A DNA stretch of 15,870 nucleotides from an uncultured Coriobacteriaceae bacterium (GTDB taxonomy: Bacteria; Actinomycetota; Coriobacteriia; Coriobacteriales; Eggerthellaceae): contig CAMORQ010000011.1 of the NCBI GenBank assembly GCA_946623915.1, positions 1 through 15,870 of the forward strand. Direction: 5' to 3'. Both the position numbers and the translations under genes were made by a program. This document shows positions 7,169-13,872 of the stretch, piece by piece. Numbering within the stretch: the first letter of the stretch is position 1; every line of letters starts with the position of its first letter. Under the pieces are notes generated by a model. The model had not been told where the DNA came from and made no database searches. It saw only the letters and a list, made by a program, of their open reading frames with translations.

Positions 7169-7243
7169 TTTTCATACAAAAGTTGTTGAAAATGGCCTAA
7201 AAGTATCCTATACGTATCGGATTCCGCAACTTTTGTATGAAAA
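7169..7243. repeat. 75-bp element with perfect 17-bp terminal inverted repeats (MITE-like)
   Basis: The left end TTTTCATACAAAAGTTG (7169-7185) and right end CAACTTTTGTATGAAAA (7227-7243) are exact reverse complements around a 41-bp spacer. The spacer contains an imperfect palindrome centred on TACGTA (7205-7222, one mismatched base pair). The element is markedly A+T-rich against its surroundings. No obvious target-site duplication flanks it. It could be a miniature inverted-repeat element, a bidirectional regulatory site or a transcribed hairpin. Confidence 0.6.
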
Positions 7244-7375
7244 CTGAATATTAAAAGTTACTAGTGAGTTGTGGCCTTTGGTGAAGTGCCGTTGTAGGCG
7301 GAGGTGCGGCCTGCCCGTGAGTGCAGCCCGGGTTGCAAGCAGTTGGCTTACCGTTGTAGCAGGCCCTGCAGGCGC

Positions 7376-7461
7376 AGCCGGCCCGCGGGTGCAGCCGGCG
7401 CGCCATCTCATCCGGCCCGCAGTCGCCGGCCAGCAAGTGTAGCCGGCCCGCAGGTACAGCC
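7376..7461. repeat. Degenerate GC-rich direct repeats (AGCCGGCCCGC-type)
   Basis: A 21-bp stretch at 7376-7396 (AGCCGGCCCGC then GGGT and CAGCC) recurs at 7441-7461 with two substitutions, 65 bp later. Shorter related CCGGCCCGC and GCCGGCC pieces lie between at 7412-7432. It looks like a decayed repeat array. Confidence 0.5.
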
Positions 7462-7508
7462 AGATCTCTGCTGCCACGGCGGGCAATCGTGGGTACCTTT
7501 GCAAAGTG

Positions 7509-7585
7509 GCCCAACGGTAACCGCAGACTTGCGAGCTCACCGCAACTGTTGCGGTGAGTTTGTAAGTCTGCGGTTACCGTTGGGC
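7509..7585. repeat. 77-bp near-perfect palindrome (two-tier hairpin)
   Basis: Outer arms of 22 bp (7509-7530, starting GCCCAACGG; 7564-7585, ending CCGTTGGGC) are exact reverse complements. After a 5/5-nt internal loop (GCGAG/TTTGT), inner arms CTCACCGCAAC (7536-7546) and GTTGCGGTGAG (7548-7558) pair perfectly around a single T. No T-run follows, so it is not a typical intrinsic terminator. It resembles an intergenic palindromic repeat or a MITE-like element. Confidence 0.75.
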
Positions 7586-7627
7586 TGAGTATGGAAAGTT
7601 ATGGCAGGCAAGCGTGTGGTCATCGGT

Positions 7628-7647
7628 GGTTCGTGATGGTTCGTGAT
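7628..7647. repeat. Two tandem copies of GGTTCGTGAT
   Basis: The decamer GGTTCGTGAT is repeated exactly at 7628-7637 and 7638-7647, about 45-60 bp upstream of the candidate -10 at 7693. The position would suit an activator or repressor site, but a chance duplication is possible. Confidence 0.35.
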
Positions 7648-7689
7648 TGCGAGCTCGAAGAGTCTCGGACCCATCCTCGGGTTCATCTG

Positions 7690-7698
7690 TGCTATAGT
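7690..7698 (+). promoter_or_regulatory. Candidate extended -10 promoter for the rhodanese/ArsS genes
   Basis: TGCTATAGT is an extended -10 (TGn plus TATAGT), 88 nt upstream of the lipoprotein ATG. No good -35 is seen, which extended -10 promoters tolerate. It would give a leader of about 80 nt. Confidence 0.4.
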
Positions 7699-7785
7699 GC
7701 AGCATTGCGCACGCGGCCGTTCTGCTTGTAGGCCGTTGCGTGATACATCAATCTATTATTCTGCGTAATTGCATAGGAGTTAACT

Positions 7786-8373
7786 ATGAGCAAGAAGATA
7801 TTGCTTGCATTGTGTGCCGCGCTTGCGTGTGGCATGTTGTTTGGTTGTTCGTCTGCAGGCGGCTCTGTGGCCAGCCAGGCGAATGCGGTGGAGACCACGG
7901 ATGCTGCGAGTTCTGCAGACACCTCTGCGGTTGATCCGAACAGCGAATCAGCGCATGCTGCCTCGCTCGGCATAACCGAGGTCGACATGGACTACGTGAA
8001 GGCAGGCAATGCCGCAGCGGTGATTGATATCCGCGACTTCGCCGATTTCGCAGGCGACCTGACAAACGACGAGGACCGTGGCGGTCATGTTCCGGGTGCT
8101 GTAAATGTTCCCTATGCGAACATGGTCGACAAGAACGGCGAGCCTATCGAACAAGTTCGCCTCGACCGCATCTTCAGCCATGCCAAGCTGGATCCTGAAG
8201 GCGAAACTGTCGTATATGGCTACGGCAGCGAAGACGCGTTTTCCGTAGCAAAGCTGCTGTCGGTTTCCGGGTACAACAACGTCTCGGTGTGGACCGATGG
8301 GTACGACGCATGGGCGGCAGACACTTCGAACGAAGTCGAGAAATCCAGCCTTTCGTGCTGTTGTGTCGAATAA
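7786..8373 (+). CDS. Lipoprotein with a rhodanese-like domain lacking the catalytic cysteine
   Basis: This is a 195-aa exported lipoprotein. A Lys-Lys start and hydrophobic stretch end in the lipobox LFGC, so Cys21 would be lipidated. An Ala/Ser/Thr-rich tether spans about 22-65. The rest fits a rhodanese fold: VIDIRDFADF, GGHVPGAVNVPYANM, and a C-terminal GYNNVSVWTDGYDAW. The active-site loop reads VVYGYGSED, so the usual Cys after Tyr is Gly. Classical sulfurtransferase activity is unlikely, and a binding role is more plausible. The protein ends SLSCCCVE, an unusual triple cysteine. An AGGAGT site lies 5 nt before the ATG. The next gene starts 9 nt after the stop, so the two are almost certainly co-transcribed and probably functionally linked. 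Confidence 0.85.
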   Translation: MSKKILLALCAALACGMLFGCSSAGGSVASQANAVETTDAASSADTSAVDPNSESAHAASLGITEVDMDYVKAGNAAAVIDIRDFADFAGDLTNDEDRGGHVPGAVNVPYANMVDKNGEPIEQVRLDRIFSHAKLDPEGETVVYGYGSEDAFSVAKLLSVSGYNNVSVWTDGYDAWAADTSNEVEKSSLSCCCVE

Positions 8374-8382
8374 GGCCAGTTC

Positions 8383-10413
8383 ATGATAGCCAACGACAAC
8401 CATGGTGAAAAGCGCCGCAACTTCAAGGATACAGGACGTGCTTGTCCGATTGACTATCATATAGATCAGGCGTTGTTCGCGGCCGAGCCAACCCTGCATT
8501 GCAACACGCTCTATGTGGTGGGTGGCCTCTATGGCAACCCGTTCGCTCTCGATGCCATCGAGGCGATGGCGGCTGCCGAAGAAGAGGCTCCCACGATAGT
8601 GTTCAACGGTGACATTCATTGGTTCGATAAGACGGCCGACAATTTCTGGGCAATAGAGCAGCGGGTGAAGCACTACATCCCGCTGGTGGGCAACGTGGAA
8701 GCGGAGCTTCGGCGCCAGGAAGATGTGGGTGTCGGCTGCGGATGCGCGTACCCGGATTGCAATTCCGACGCGGCGGTGTCGCGCTCGAACCGCATCCACA
8801 AGATGTTGTCCGCAGCTGTCGAGGAGCGGCCGGAATGCAAAGAAATCCTGCAGGGTCGCCCGTGCGCCATGGTGGCAAACGTTGCTGGCGTGAAGGTGGG
8901 CATCACCCATGGGGACGAAAAGCTCATCGGCGGCTGGGACTGCTCGCGTGATTCGCTGCAGGACCCCACCCGCACCGACGAGCTTTCCCGCTGGATGGCA
9001 CGCAACGGCATCGAGGTGTTCACGTCCACGCACACCTGCGCGGCGGTGGCTATGGAGCTGCCCGATGGACTGTTCATCAACAACGGCGCGGCGGGTTTGC
9101 CCAATTTCGAAGGGGAGCATTTTGGCACGATGGTACGCATCGCCACTACGCCGGCGCTCGAAGCGCAGTTCAGCGCTCGTTGGGGCGATCTGTATGTCGA
9201 GGCGGTTCCCGTGCGCTATGACCACGACGCGTATCTAGCTTGGTTCGACGACCTGTGGCCGCATCGCAGCGCCGCCGAAGTAAGCTACCGGCCGCGCATT
9301 GTGAACGGCCCACCGGAGCGCATCAGCGAAGTGCTCTTCGGCGGCTTTTCGGTGGGGGAGGCCTTCAGAGGCGCACCCGAAGTGAGCGCCGTGCGCGTGA
9401 AAGACGCGGACGCCGACACGGTGGCCGATGTGCTTTCAAAGGTCATGTACTTCGAAGACATGCTTGAGGCGCATCAGCTGGTCACCGATGGCGAGCCGAA
9501 GAGCATGCAGGTCAACGTGGGCAAGCTGTGCAACTTGGCGTGCGCGCACTGCCACGTGGGGGCGGGGCCGAGCCGCACCGAGCTCATGGACCGTGCGTGC
9601 ATGGAAGCAGTGCTGGCGGTCATGCGCGACCACGGCATGACCACGCTTGACATTACCGGTGGCGCGCCCGAAATGAATCCGCATTTCGAATGGCTTATCG
9701 AGCAGGGGGCAGCAGCGGGCTATCGCGTGATGGTGCGCTCCAACCTGGTCATCCTGCGCGAAGCGGGCTACGAGCACCTGCCCAAAAAGTTCGCTGAACT
9801 CGGTGTGGAAGTGGTTGCGTCGCTTCCCAGCCTGACGGCCAGCCAGATGGAAGGCCAGCGCGGTGGCGACACGTTCGACCCGTGCATCGACGTGCTGCGC
9901 GAACTGAACGACCTAGGTTACGGGCGCGACGGCAGTCATGTGCTCGACTTGGTCTACAACCCCCAGACGCCGTATCTGTGTCCCGAGCAGGACAAGCTGG
10001 AAGCCGTGTACAAGCAACGGCTGCTGGAAACGTACGGCATCCAGTTCGACAACCTCTTTGCCATTGCGAACTGCCCCATTGGGCGCTATGGCGTACATTT
10101 AGCGCGCACGGGCGATCTGGAAGCGTACATGGAGCTGCTCATGGATTCGTTCAATCCGCTAGCAGCTGAGCGCATGATGTGTCGCAATCAAATCTCTGTG
10201 GGCTGGGACGGGCGCGTCTACGACTGCGACTTCAACCAAGCGGACGCGGTCGATCTGCCGCAGATGGAGGGTGATCGCGCACTGACCATTTTCGACTACG
10301 CGAATGACCCGCAGCGCACCACGGCACGCCCCATCGTGTTCGGCAACCATTGCTACGCCTGCACCGCTGGGCAAGGCTCGTCCTGCGAAGGGACCCTGGT
10401 GCAAGGCGCATAG
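8383..10413 (+). CDS. Metallophosphoesterase-like domain fused to an ArsS-family radical SAM enzyme
   Basis: This 676-aa protein has two parts. Residues ~40-260 resemble a calcineurin-type phosphoesterase (VFNGDIHWF, LVGNVEAEL, GITHGDE, TSTHT, INNGAAGLPNF). The first metal motif, normally DxHGN, reads GGLYGN, and GHTH reads TSTH, so several metal ligands are missing. The domain also carries a CGCAYPDC cluster (Cys119, 121, 126). Residues ~360-676 are a full radical SAM enzyme: CNLACAHC (Cys383, 387, 390) for the 4Fe-4S cluster, ITGGAPEMNP, and the Cys-rich C-terminal domain with MCRNQISVGWDG, YDCDFNQ and GNHCYACTAGQGSSC. These are hallmarks of ArsS (arsenosugar biosynthesis) and the related Cys-rich radical SAM family. 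AAGG overlapping the previous stop lies 7 nt before the ATG. A stand-alone paralogue is at 12826. The product is unknown; ArsM is not present here. Confidence 0.85.
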   Translation: MIANDNHGEKRRNFKDTGRACPIDYHIDQALFAAEPTLHCNTLYVVGGLYGNPFALDAIEAMAAAEEEAPTIVFNGDIHWFDKTADNFWAIEQRVKHYIPLVGNVEAELRRQEDVGVGCGCAYPDCNSDAAVSRSNRIHKMLSAAVEERPECKEILQGRPCAMVANVAGVKVGITHGDEKLIGGWDCSRDSLQDPTRTDELSRWMARNGIEVFTSTHTCAAVAMELPDGLFINNGAAGLPNFEGEHFGTMVRIATTPALEAQFSARWGDLYVEAVPVRYDHDAYLAWFDDLWPHRSAAEVSYRPRIVNGPPERISEVLFGGFSVGEAFRGAPEVSAVRVKDADADTVADVLSKVMYFEDMLEAHQLVTDGEPKSMQVNVGKLCNLACAHCHVGAGPSRTELMDRACMEAVLAVMRDHGMTTLDITGGAPEMNPHFEWLIEQGAAAGYRVMVRSNLVILREAGYEHLPKKFAELGVEVVASLPSLTASQMEGQRGGDTFDPCIDVLRELNDLGYGRDGSHVLDLVYNPQTPYLCPEQDKLEAVYKQRLLETYGIQFDNLFAIANCPIGRYGVHLARTGDLEAYMELLMDSFNPLAAERMMCRNQISVGWDGRVYDCDFNQADAVDLPQMEGDRALTIFDYANDPQRTTARPIVFGNHCYACTAGQGSSCEGTLVQGA

Positions 10414-10620
10414 ACGCAGGGCTCGTCAAGCAGGTACAGAAGGGAAACGCAGGGGCGGAATCCGTGCCCTGCGTGCGAGGTTGTTCGCGGGCGCAGACGT
10501 TTGGCCCCTCTGCTTCAACTCGTCTTGTTGGTGCGCACGGAATGTGTTTTTTAGCCACGTCCCAAAAAAACACGCACGGATGCTGTTGCCTACTGTCCAG
10601 CCAATGAGTATTCTAGCCAC

Positions 10621-10655
10621 CGTGCATGCGGTTGATTTTGCAAACCGAATGCACG
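10621..10655. promoter_or_regulatory. 13-bp-stem hairpin in the symporter leader region
   Basis: CGTGCATGCGGTT (10621-10633) pairs with AACCGAATGCACG (10643-10655) with a single C/A mismatch and a 9-nt loop. It sits 156 nt upstream of the symporter ATG. It might be a leader-RNA element or an operator for a dimeric repressor; no known riboswitch was recognised. Confidence 0.4.
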
Positions 10656-10746
10656 CATCTGTCAAGCGATTCATAGTTCAACCGAATATAACGAATCGAA
10701 CACCTGGGCATAGGTCAGGTTCGTCGTTGCGTGTTGTTCGCCGCCT

Positions 10747-10758
10747 ACCGGCGCCGGT
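10747..10758. promoter_or_regulatory. Perfect 12-bp palindrome ACCGGCGCCGGT, operator candidate
   Basis: This self-complementary sequence ends 53 nt before the symporter start codon. The position is consistent with regulator binding near a promoter. Perfect G+C palindromes also arise by chance in G+C-rich DNA, so confidence is modest. Confidence 0.3.
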
Positions 10759-10811
10759 TGCTTGCTCGCTGACCACCGCTTGACCTCTGCCCCAAATCAA
10801 GAAAGGTAGAA

Positions 10812-12344
10812 ATGGACTCTACAACAGGTATTTTCTTCTGGGGCTTCATGATCGTCTACGGCATCGTGATGTTCATCCTTTCGCCGAAAACGGTCTCGGC
10901 GGGCGGTTTCTTCAATGGCGAAGACAAGCAGGGCCGAGATGCCAATCCCTGGATGATCACTGCCTCGATTTTCATCGCATGGATCTTCGCGAAGTCGGTC
11001 ACCAACGCGGCGAACATGGGGCAGAGCTTCGGGATCGTCGGTGGCATTGGCTACGCGGTGTACTGGCTATGCATTCCGCTCACGGGCTATGCACTCTATC
11101 GTTTGCGCAAGCGCTTCCTGGCCAAAAGCATCGTCAGCTTCCTGACCGAGCATTACGGCATCGCGGCTGCGTTCTGCTTTTCCGCCGCCATCCTGGTGCG
11201 CCTGTTCAACGAGGTGTGGTCGAACACGTCTGTCATTGGTGCGTACTATGGACAGTCGGGCACGGCGCCCTTCATTATCGCGGCACTGCTGTTCACGGCT
11301 ATCACCGTGGGGTATTGCTGCTGGGGCGGCATGCGCGGTTCGCTGATCACCGACATCGCGCAGGCGGCGCTGTTCGTGGTGCTGCTGTTCGTCGTGCTCA
11401 TCTTTATCGTCCCGCAAGACGGCCTGGGCGCCATCATGGGGTCGGGCACTTGGACGCTCGAAGGGGGCGTGGACTTCATCATCGGCGCGGGCCTGCAGTG
11501 CCTTTCCTATGGTTTCCACGATGCGGTGCTTACTGACCGCGGCTTCCTCTGTGAAGAGAAGAAGATGCTCAAGGCCTTCACCATTGCCGGCTTGCTGGGC
11601 TTCGTGGCTATCGTGCTGTTCTCGTTCATCGGCGTGCATTCCATGCTCAACGGCCTGGTCACCGAAGGGGTGGATGCGCCGGTTGTCGTGGCGCAAAGTC
11701 TGGGCGTGCTTGCGTTCTTCTTCATGGCCGTCATCATGATCTCCACAGCGGGCTCCACCCTCGACTCCACGTTCAGCTCGCTGGCGAAGCTGACCGCGCG
11801 CGACCTTCCCGGCATTCTGGGCAAGACCCCTACGGTTAGCCCGCGCATCATCGGCATCGTGTTCATGATCATCTTCGGCATCGTGGGTAACCTGCCCATG
11901 GTCATGGGTGCATCCATCATCACGGCCACCACCATCTCCGGCACGATGATCATGGGTCTGGGCCCCATCTTCTTGCTGCATGGACGTCGCGGCATCAAGC
12001 CCACGACGCTCGGGTTCATGCTCGCGTTCTGGATCGGCATGATTCTGGGTATCTGGGACGTGGTGAACGCCAGCTCGCTTTCGTTCATGAACATCGGCGG
12101 GGGCAAGTACGCCAATTTCCTCGGTGTGAACTTCTGGGGCGCCATCCTGTGCTGGATCGGTTACATCGTGCCCGGCGTGATCGCCGCGCGTCAGGAAAAG
12201 GCCGCCGGCATCGAGCCTACGTGGATGGGCCTGACCGACGAACAGATCGCCGAACGCGAGCGCATGCTGCGCGAATCCGACCCCGAACTGGTCAGCGTGG
12301 TCGCTCGCATCGAAGCGGAGCGCGACGAAAAGATCGCTATCTAG
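10812..12344 (+). CDS. Sodium:solute symporter (SSS family) transporter
   Basis: This 510-aa inner-membrane protein has about 12-13 hydrophobic segments. Family features include an N-terminal sodium-site region (WMITASIFIAWIFAKSVTNA), YCCWGGMRGSLITDIAQAAL (the usual GG...TD..Q pattern) and ISTAGSTLDSTFSSLAKLTA in the TM8-like segment. The C-terminal ~45 residues form a charged, probably helical cytoplasmic tail. SSS transporters import solutes such as amino acids, sugars, vitamins or carboxylates with Na+; the substrate cannot be read from the sequence. AAAGGT lies 5 nt before the ATG. It is followed after 72 nt by an ArsS-associated AhpD-like gene, so it may supply or export a compound of that pathway, which is inference. 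Confidence 0.85.
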   Translation: MDSTTGIFFWGFMIVYGIVMFILSPKTVSAGGFFNGEDKQGRDANPWMITASIFIAWIFAKSVTNAANMGQSFGIVGGIGYAVYWLCIPLTGYALYRLRKRFLAKSIVSFLTEHYGIAAAFCFSAAILVRLFNEVWSNTSVIGAYYGQSGTAPFIIAALLFTAITVGYCCWGGMRGSLITDIAQAALFVVLLFVVLIFIVPQDGLGAIMGSGTWTLEGGVDFIIGAGLQCLSYGFHDAVLTDRGFLCEEKKMLKAFTIAGLLGFVAIVLFSFIGVHSMLNGLVTEGVDAPVVVAQSLGVLAFFFMAVIMISTAGSTLDSTFSSLAKLTARDLPGILGKTPTVSPRIIGIVFMIIFGIVGNLPMVMGASIITATTISGTMIMGLGPIFLLHGRRGIKPTTLGFMLAFWIGMILGIWDVVNASSLSFMNIGGGKYANFLGVNFWGAILCWIGYIVPGVIAARQEKAAGIEPTWMGLTDEQIAERERMLRESDPELVSVVARIEAERDEKIAI

Positions 12345-12416
12345 CTTGGGATAGGGAAGGTTGTTGCAGACAGTAGTCTGGAAGCAAAGATGTTCTTCGA
12401 AAGAAAGGAAGCAACG

Positions 12417-12755
12417 ATGGAGACGTATTACAGACCAGCGGACTTGGGCAATTTTTCTCCCGACGGCGTGGGAGCGCTTTCACCCGAGCTCTGGGACAAG
12501 TTCATGGCCTACTACGGTTCGGTGTTCGAAGACGGCGCCCTCACAGCACGCGAAAAGACGCTGGTCGCGTTGGGCGTTGCCGCTGCCGTGCAGTGCCCCT
12601 ACTGCATCGATGCGTACACGAATTCGATGCTTAGCCAGGGTTGCAGCGAAGCGCAGGTCGCCGAAGTCTTCCATGTGACGAATGCGATTCGCGGAGGTGC
12701 GGCGCTTGCGCACGGTGTGCAGGCGCTCAACATCATAAAATCGCAGGAGTTCTAG
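12417..12755 (+). CDS. AhpD/carboxymuconolactone decarboxylase-like protein of the ArsS-associated type
   Basis: This small cytosolic protein of 112 aa has the AhpD/CMD fold signature. EKTLVALGVAAAVQCPYC carries the CxxC pair Cys60/Cys63, followed by IDAYTNSML and VFHVTNAIRGGAALAHGVQ. AhpD proteins are thiol peroxidases or disulfide reductants. A subfamily described as arsenosugar biosynthesis-associated peroxidase-like closely matches this pattern (YYRPADL, QCPYCIDAYT, IRGGAALAHG) from memory. ATG 12417 is chosen because AAAGGAA ends 6 nt before it, in preference to an in-frame ATG at 12390. It sits 70 nt before an ArsS-like gene, supporting a shared pathway. It may protect or regenerate the radical enzyme or handle a reactive thiol intermediate; no direct evidence distinguishes these. 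Confidence 0.87.
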   Translation: METYYRPADLGNFSPDGVGALSPELWDKFMAYYGSVFEDGALTAREKTLVALGVAAAVQCPYCIDAYTNSMLSQGCSEAQVAEVFHVTNAIRGGAALAHGVQALNIIKSQEF

Positions 12756-12825
12756 GGTTTGCTACGTGCTGGCGGCGGGTGGGGCGAACCTGCTGCCAGC
12801 CACGTGCGTAGGGAAGGAGAAGCGC

Positions 12826-13815
12826 ATGGGAGAAGCATCTTTGCAAGAGGCGATGGAGAGCGTTGCGCCCTTCGTGTCGTTGGTGCCCCAAGAGCATAGG
12901 GTGACGAACGACCCGCTTACCACCCTGCAGATCAACGTTGGCTACCGGTGCAATCTCGCATGCAGGCACTGCCATTTGCAATGCGGTCCCAATCGGGAAG
13001 AAGCCATGGGAAAAGACGTGATGCAGGCGTGCCTGGACGCCTACGATGTGGGAGGTTTTTCTGCGGTCGATATCACGGGCGGTGCGCCTGAAATGCACCC
13101 CGACATGGAATGGTTCCTCCGTCAGTGGAGCAGTCGCGGGGTTTCGCCCATCGTGCGGACCAACCTGTGCATCCTGACCGATGCCGCCTACGAGCACTTC
13201 GTTGCACTCTACGACGAGGTGAATGCCCAGCTGTTCGCGTCGCTTCCGTACTACGAGGCGGGAAACGTGGACAAGATTCGCGGCATGGGGACCTTCGATG
13301 CGTCGTTGGAAGGGCTGCGGGCATTAAACGCCGTTGGTTATGGCGACCACGACGGCGAGGGTGACACTCATCCGATAACGCTGGTGTTCAATCCGGCGAC
13401 GGCAACGTTGCCACCTTCGCAGGTTGCCATCGAAGGCGAGTATCGCCGCAACCTCACCGAAAAACATGGGGTGCATTTCTCCAATCTGGTGGCGATTACC
13501 AATAACCCTGCTGGCCGCTTCGCCGAAGCCTTGCACCGCAAAGGAAACCTGGAAGGTTACATGAAGCGCCTTCACGACGCGTTCAACCCCGCAACCACCG
13601 AAGGCATGATGTGCCGGAACCAAATCAGCGTGGGCTGGGATGGCAAGGTCTACGATTGCGACTTCAACCAGGCTCTCGGGCTCGAGATCGTAGGCGGTGC
13701 GACCATTTTCGATTTCGCCAAGGAACGCCAACCTGTGCGTAACGTGGTGTTTGCCAATCATTGCTACGGCTGTACGGCGGGCGCCGGAAGCAGCTGCGGA
13801 GGAGAAACCGCGTAA
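12826..13815 (+). CDS. ArsS-family radical SAM protein (stand-alone paralogue)
   Basis: This 329-aa enzyme has the radical SAM motif CNLACRHC (Cys42, 46, 49) in LQINVGYRCNLACRHCHLQC, then ITGGAPEMHPDMEW, VRTNLCIL, and the C-terminal Cys-rich domain: MMCRNQISVGWDGKVYDC, DFNQALGLEI, NHCYGCTAGAGSSC. This is full-length for ArsS, which in cyanobacteria attaches the deoxyadenosyl group of SAM to dimethylarsenite. It aligns throughout with the C-terminal half of the 8383-10413 fusion, including the final SSC, but has no phosphoesterase domain. The ATG at 12826 has a GGAAGGAG site just upstream; a start at 12766 in the same frame has none. Substrate may differ from arsenic, because no arsenite methyltransferase is nearby. 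Confidence 0.88.
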   Translation: MGEASLQEAMESVAPFVSLVPQEHRVTNDPLTTLQINVGYRCNLACRHCHLQCGPNREEAMGKDVMQACLDAYDVGGFSAVDITGGAPEMHPDMEWFLRQWSSRGVSPIVRTNLCILTDAAYEHFVALYDEVNAQLFASLPYYEAGNVDKIRGMGTFDASLEGLRALNAVGYGDHDGEGDTHPITLVFNPATATLPPSQVAIEGEYRRNLTEKHGVHFSNLVAITNNPAGRFAEALHRKGNLEGYMKRLHDAFNPATTEGMMCRNQISVGWDGKVYDCDFNQALGLEIVGGATIFDFAKERQPVRNVVFANHCYGCTAGAGSSCGGETA

Positions 13816-13872
13816 CATGGCGCGACCTGCTCGTTGCGCTAGAATACCTGGCTAGCGAAACGAGGAGGAGCC

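Larger units (their letters stand above)
6589..7785. other. 1.2-kb gene-free, repeat-rich intergenic region
   Basis: No frame here has a Shine-Dalgarno site plus a recognisable protein; the open frames encode Arg/Pro/Ala-rich translations of repeats. The stretch holds at least five repeat or inverted-repeat structures, listed separately. From 6975 to 7165 I see only G+C-rich sequence without clear structure. No transposase, integrase, tRNA or attachment-like site was recognised. It marks the boundary between the methyltransferase module and the radical SAM module. Confidence 0.7.
10414..10811. other. 398-bp gene-free region with several inverted repeats
   Basis: Between the fusion gene and the symporter no credible gene is seen. 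It contains four symmetric elements: arms ACGCAGGG/CCCTGCGT (10447-10454/10467-10474), GTGTTTTTT/AAAAAACAC (10544-10552/10565-10573), a 13-bp stem with one mismatch (10621-10633/10643-10655), and the perfect palindrome ACCGGCGCCGGT (10747-10758). The first could end the upstream transcript but lacks a T-run. A weak -10 TATAAC is at 10687-10692, with no matching -35. Confidence 0.55.

Noticed and set aside
6607..7588. Several 70-118-codon frames in the repeat region
   Set aside because: They are translations of repeats and palindromes with no ribosome-binding sites or conserved-looking sequence.
7948..9225. 425-codon minus-strand open frame opposite the rhodanese and fusion genes
   Set aside because: It is antisense to two genes with clear family motifs and shows no recognisable domain or ribosome-binding site; long antisense frames are expected in G+C-rich codon usage.
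10544..10573. Intrinsic terminator from the GTGTTTTTT/AAAAAACAC inverted repeat
   Set aside because: The stem is A/T-rich, with no G+C-rich stem followed by a U-tract, so it does not fit a standard terminator in either direction.
11067..11981. 304-codon minus-strand open frame rich in His/Asp/Glu/Arg
   Set aside because: It is a mirror of hydrophobic codons in the symporter gene and has no independent evidence.
8383..13815. Selenocysteine in the ArsS-like or AhpD-like proteins
   Set aside because: All cysteine motifs are encoded by ordinary Cys codons, and no in-frame TGA interrupts these genes.
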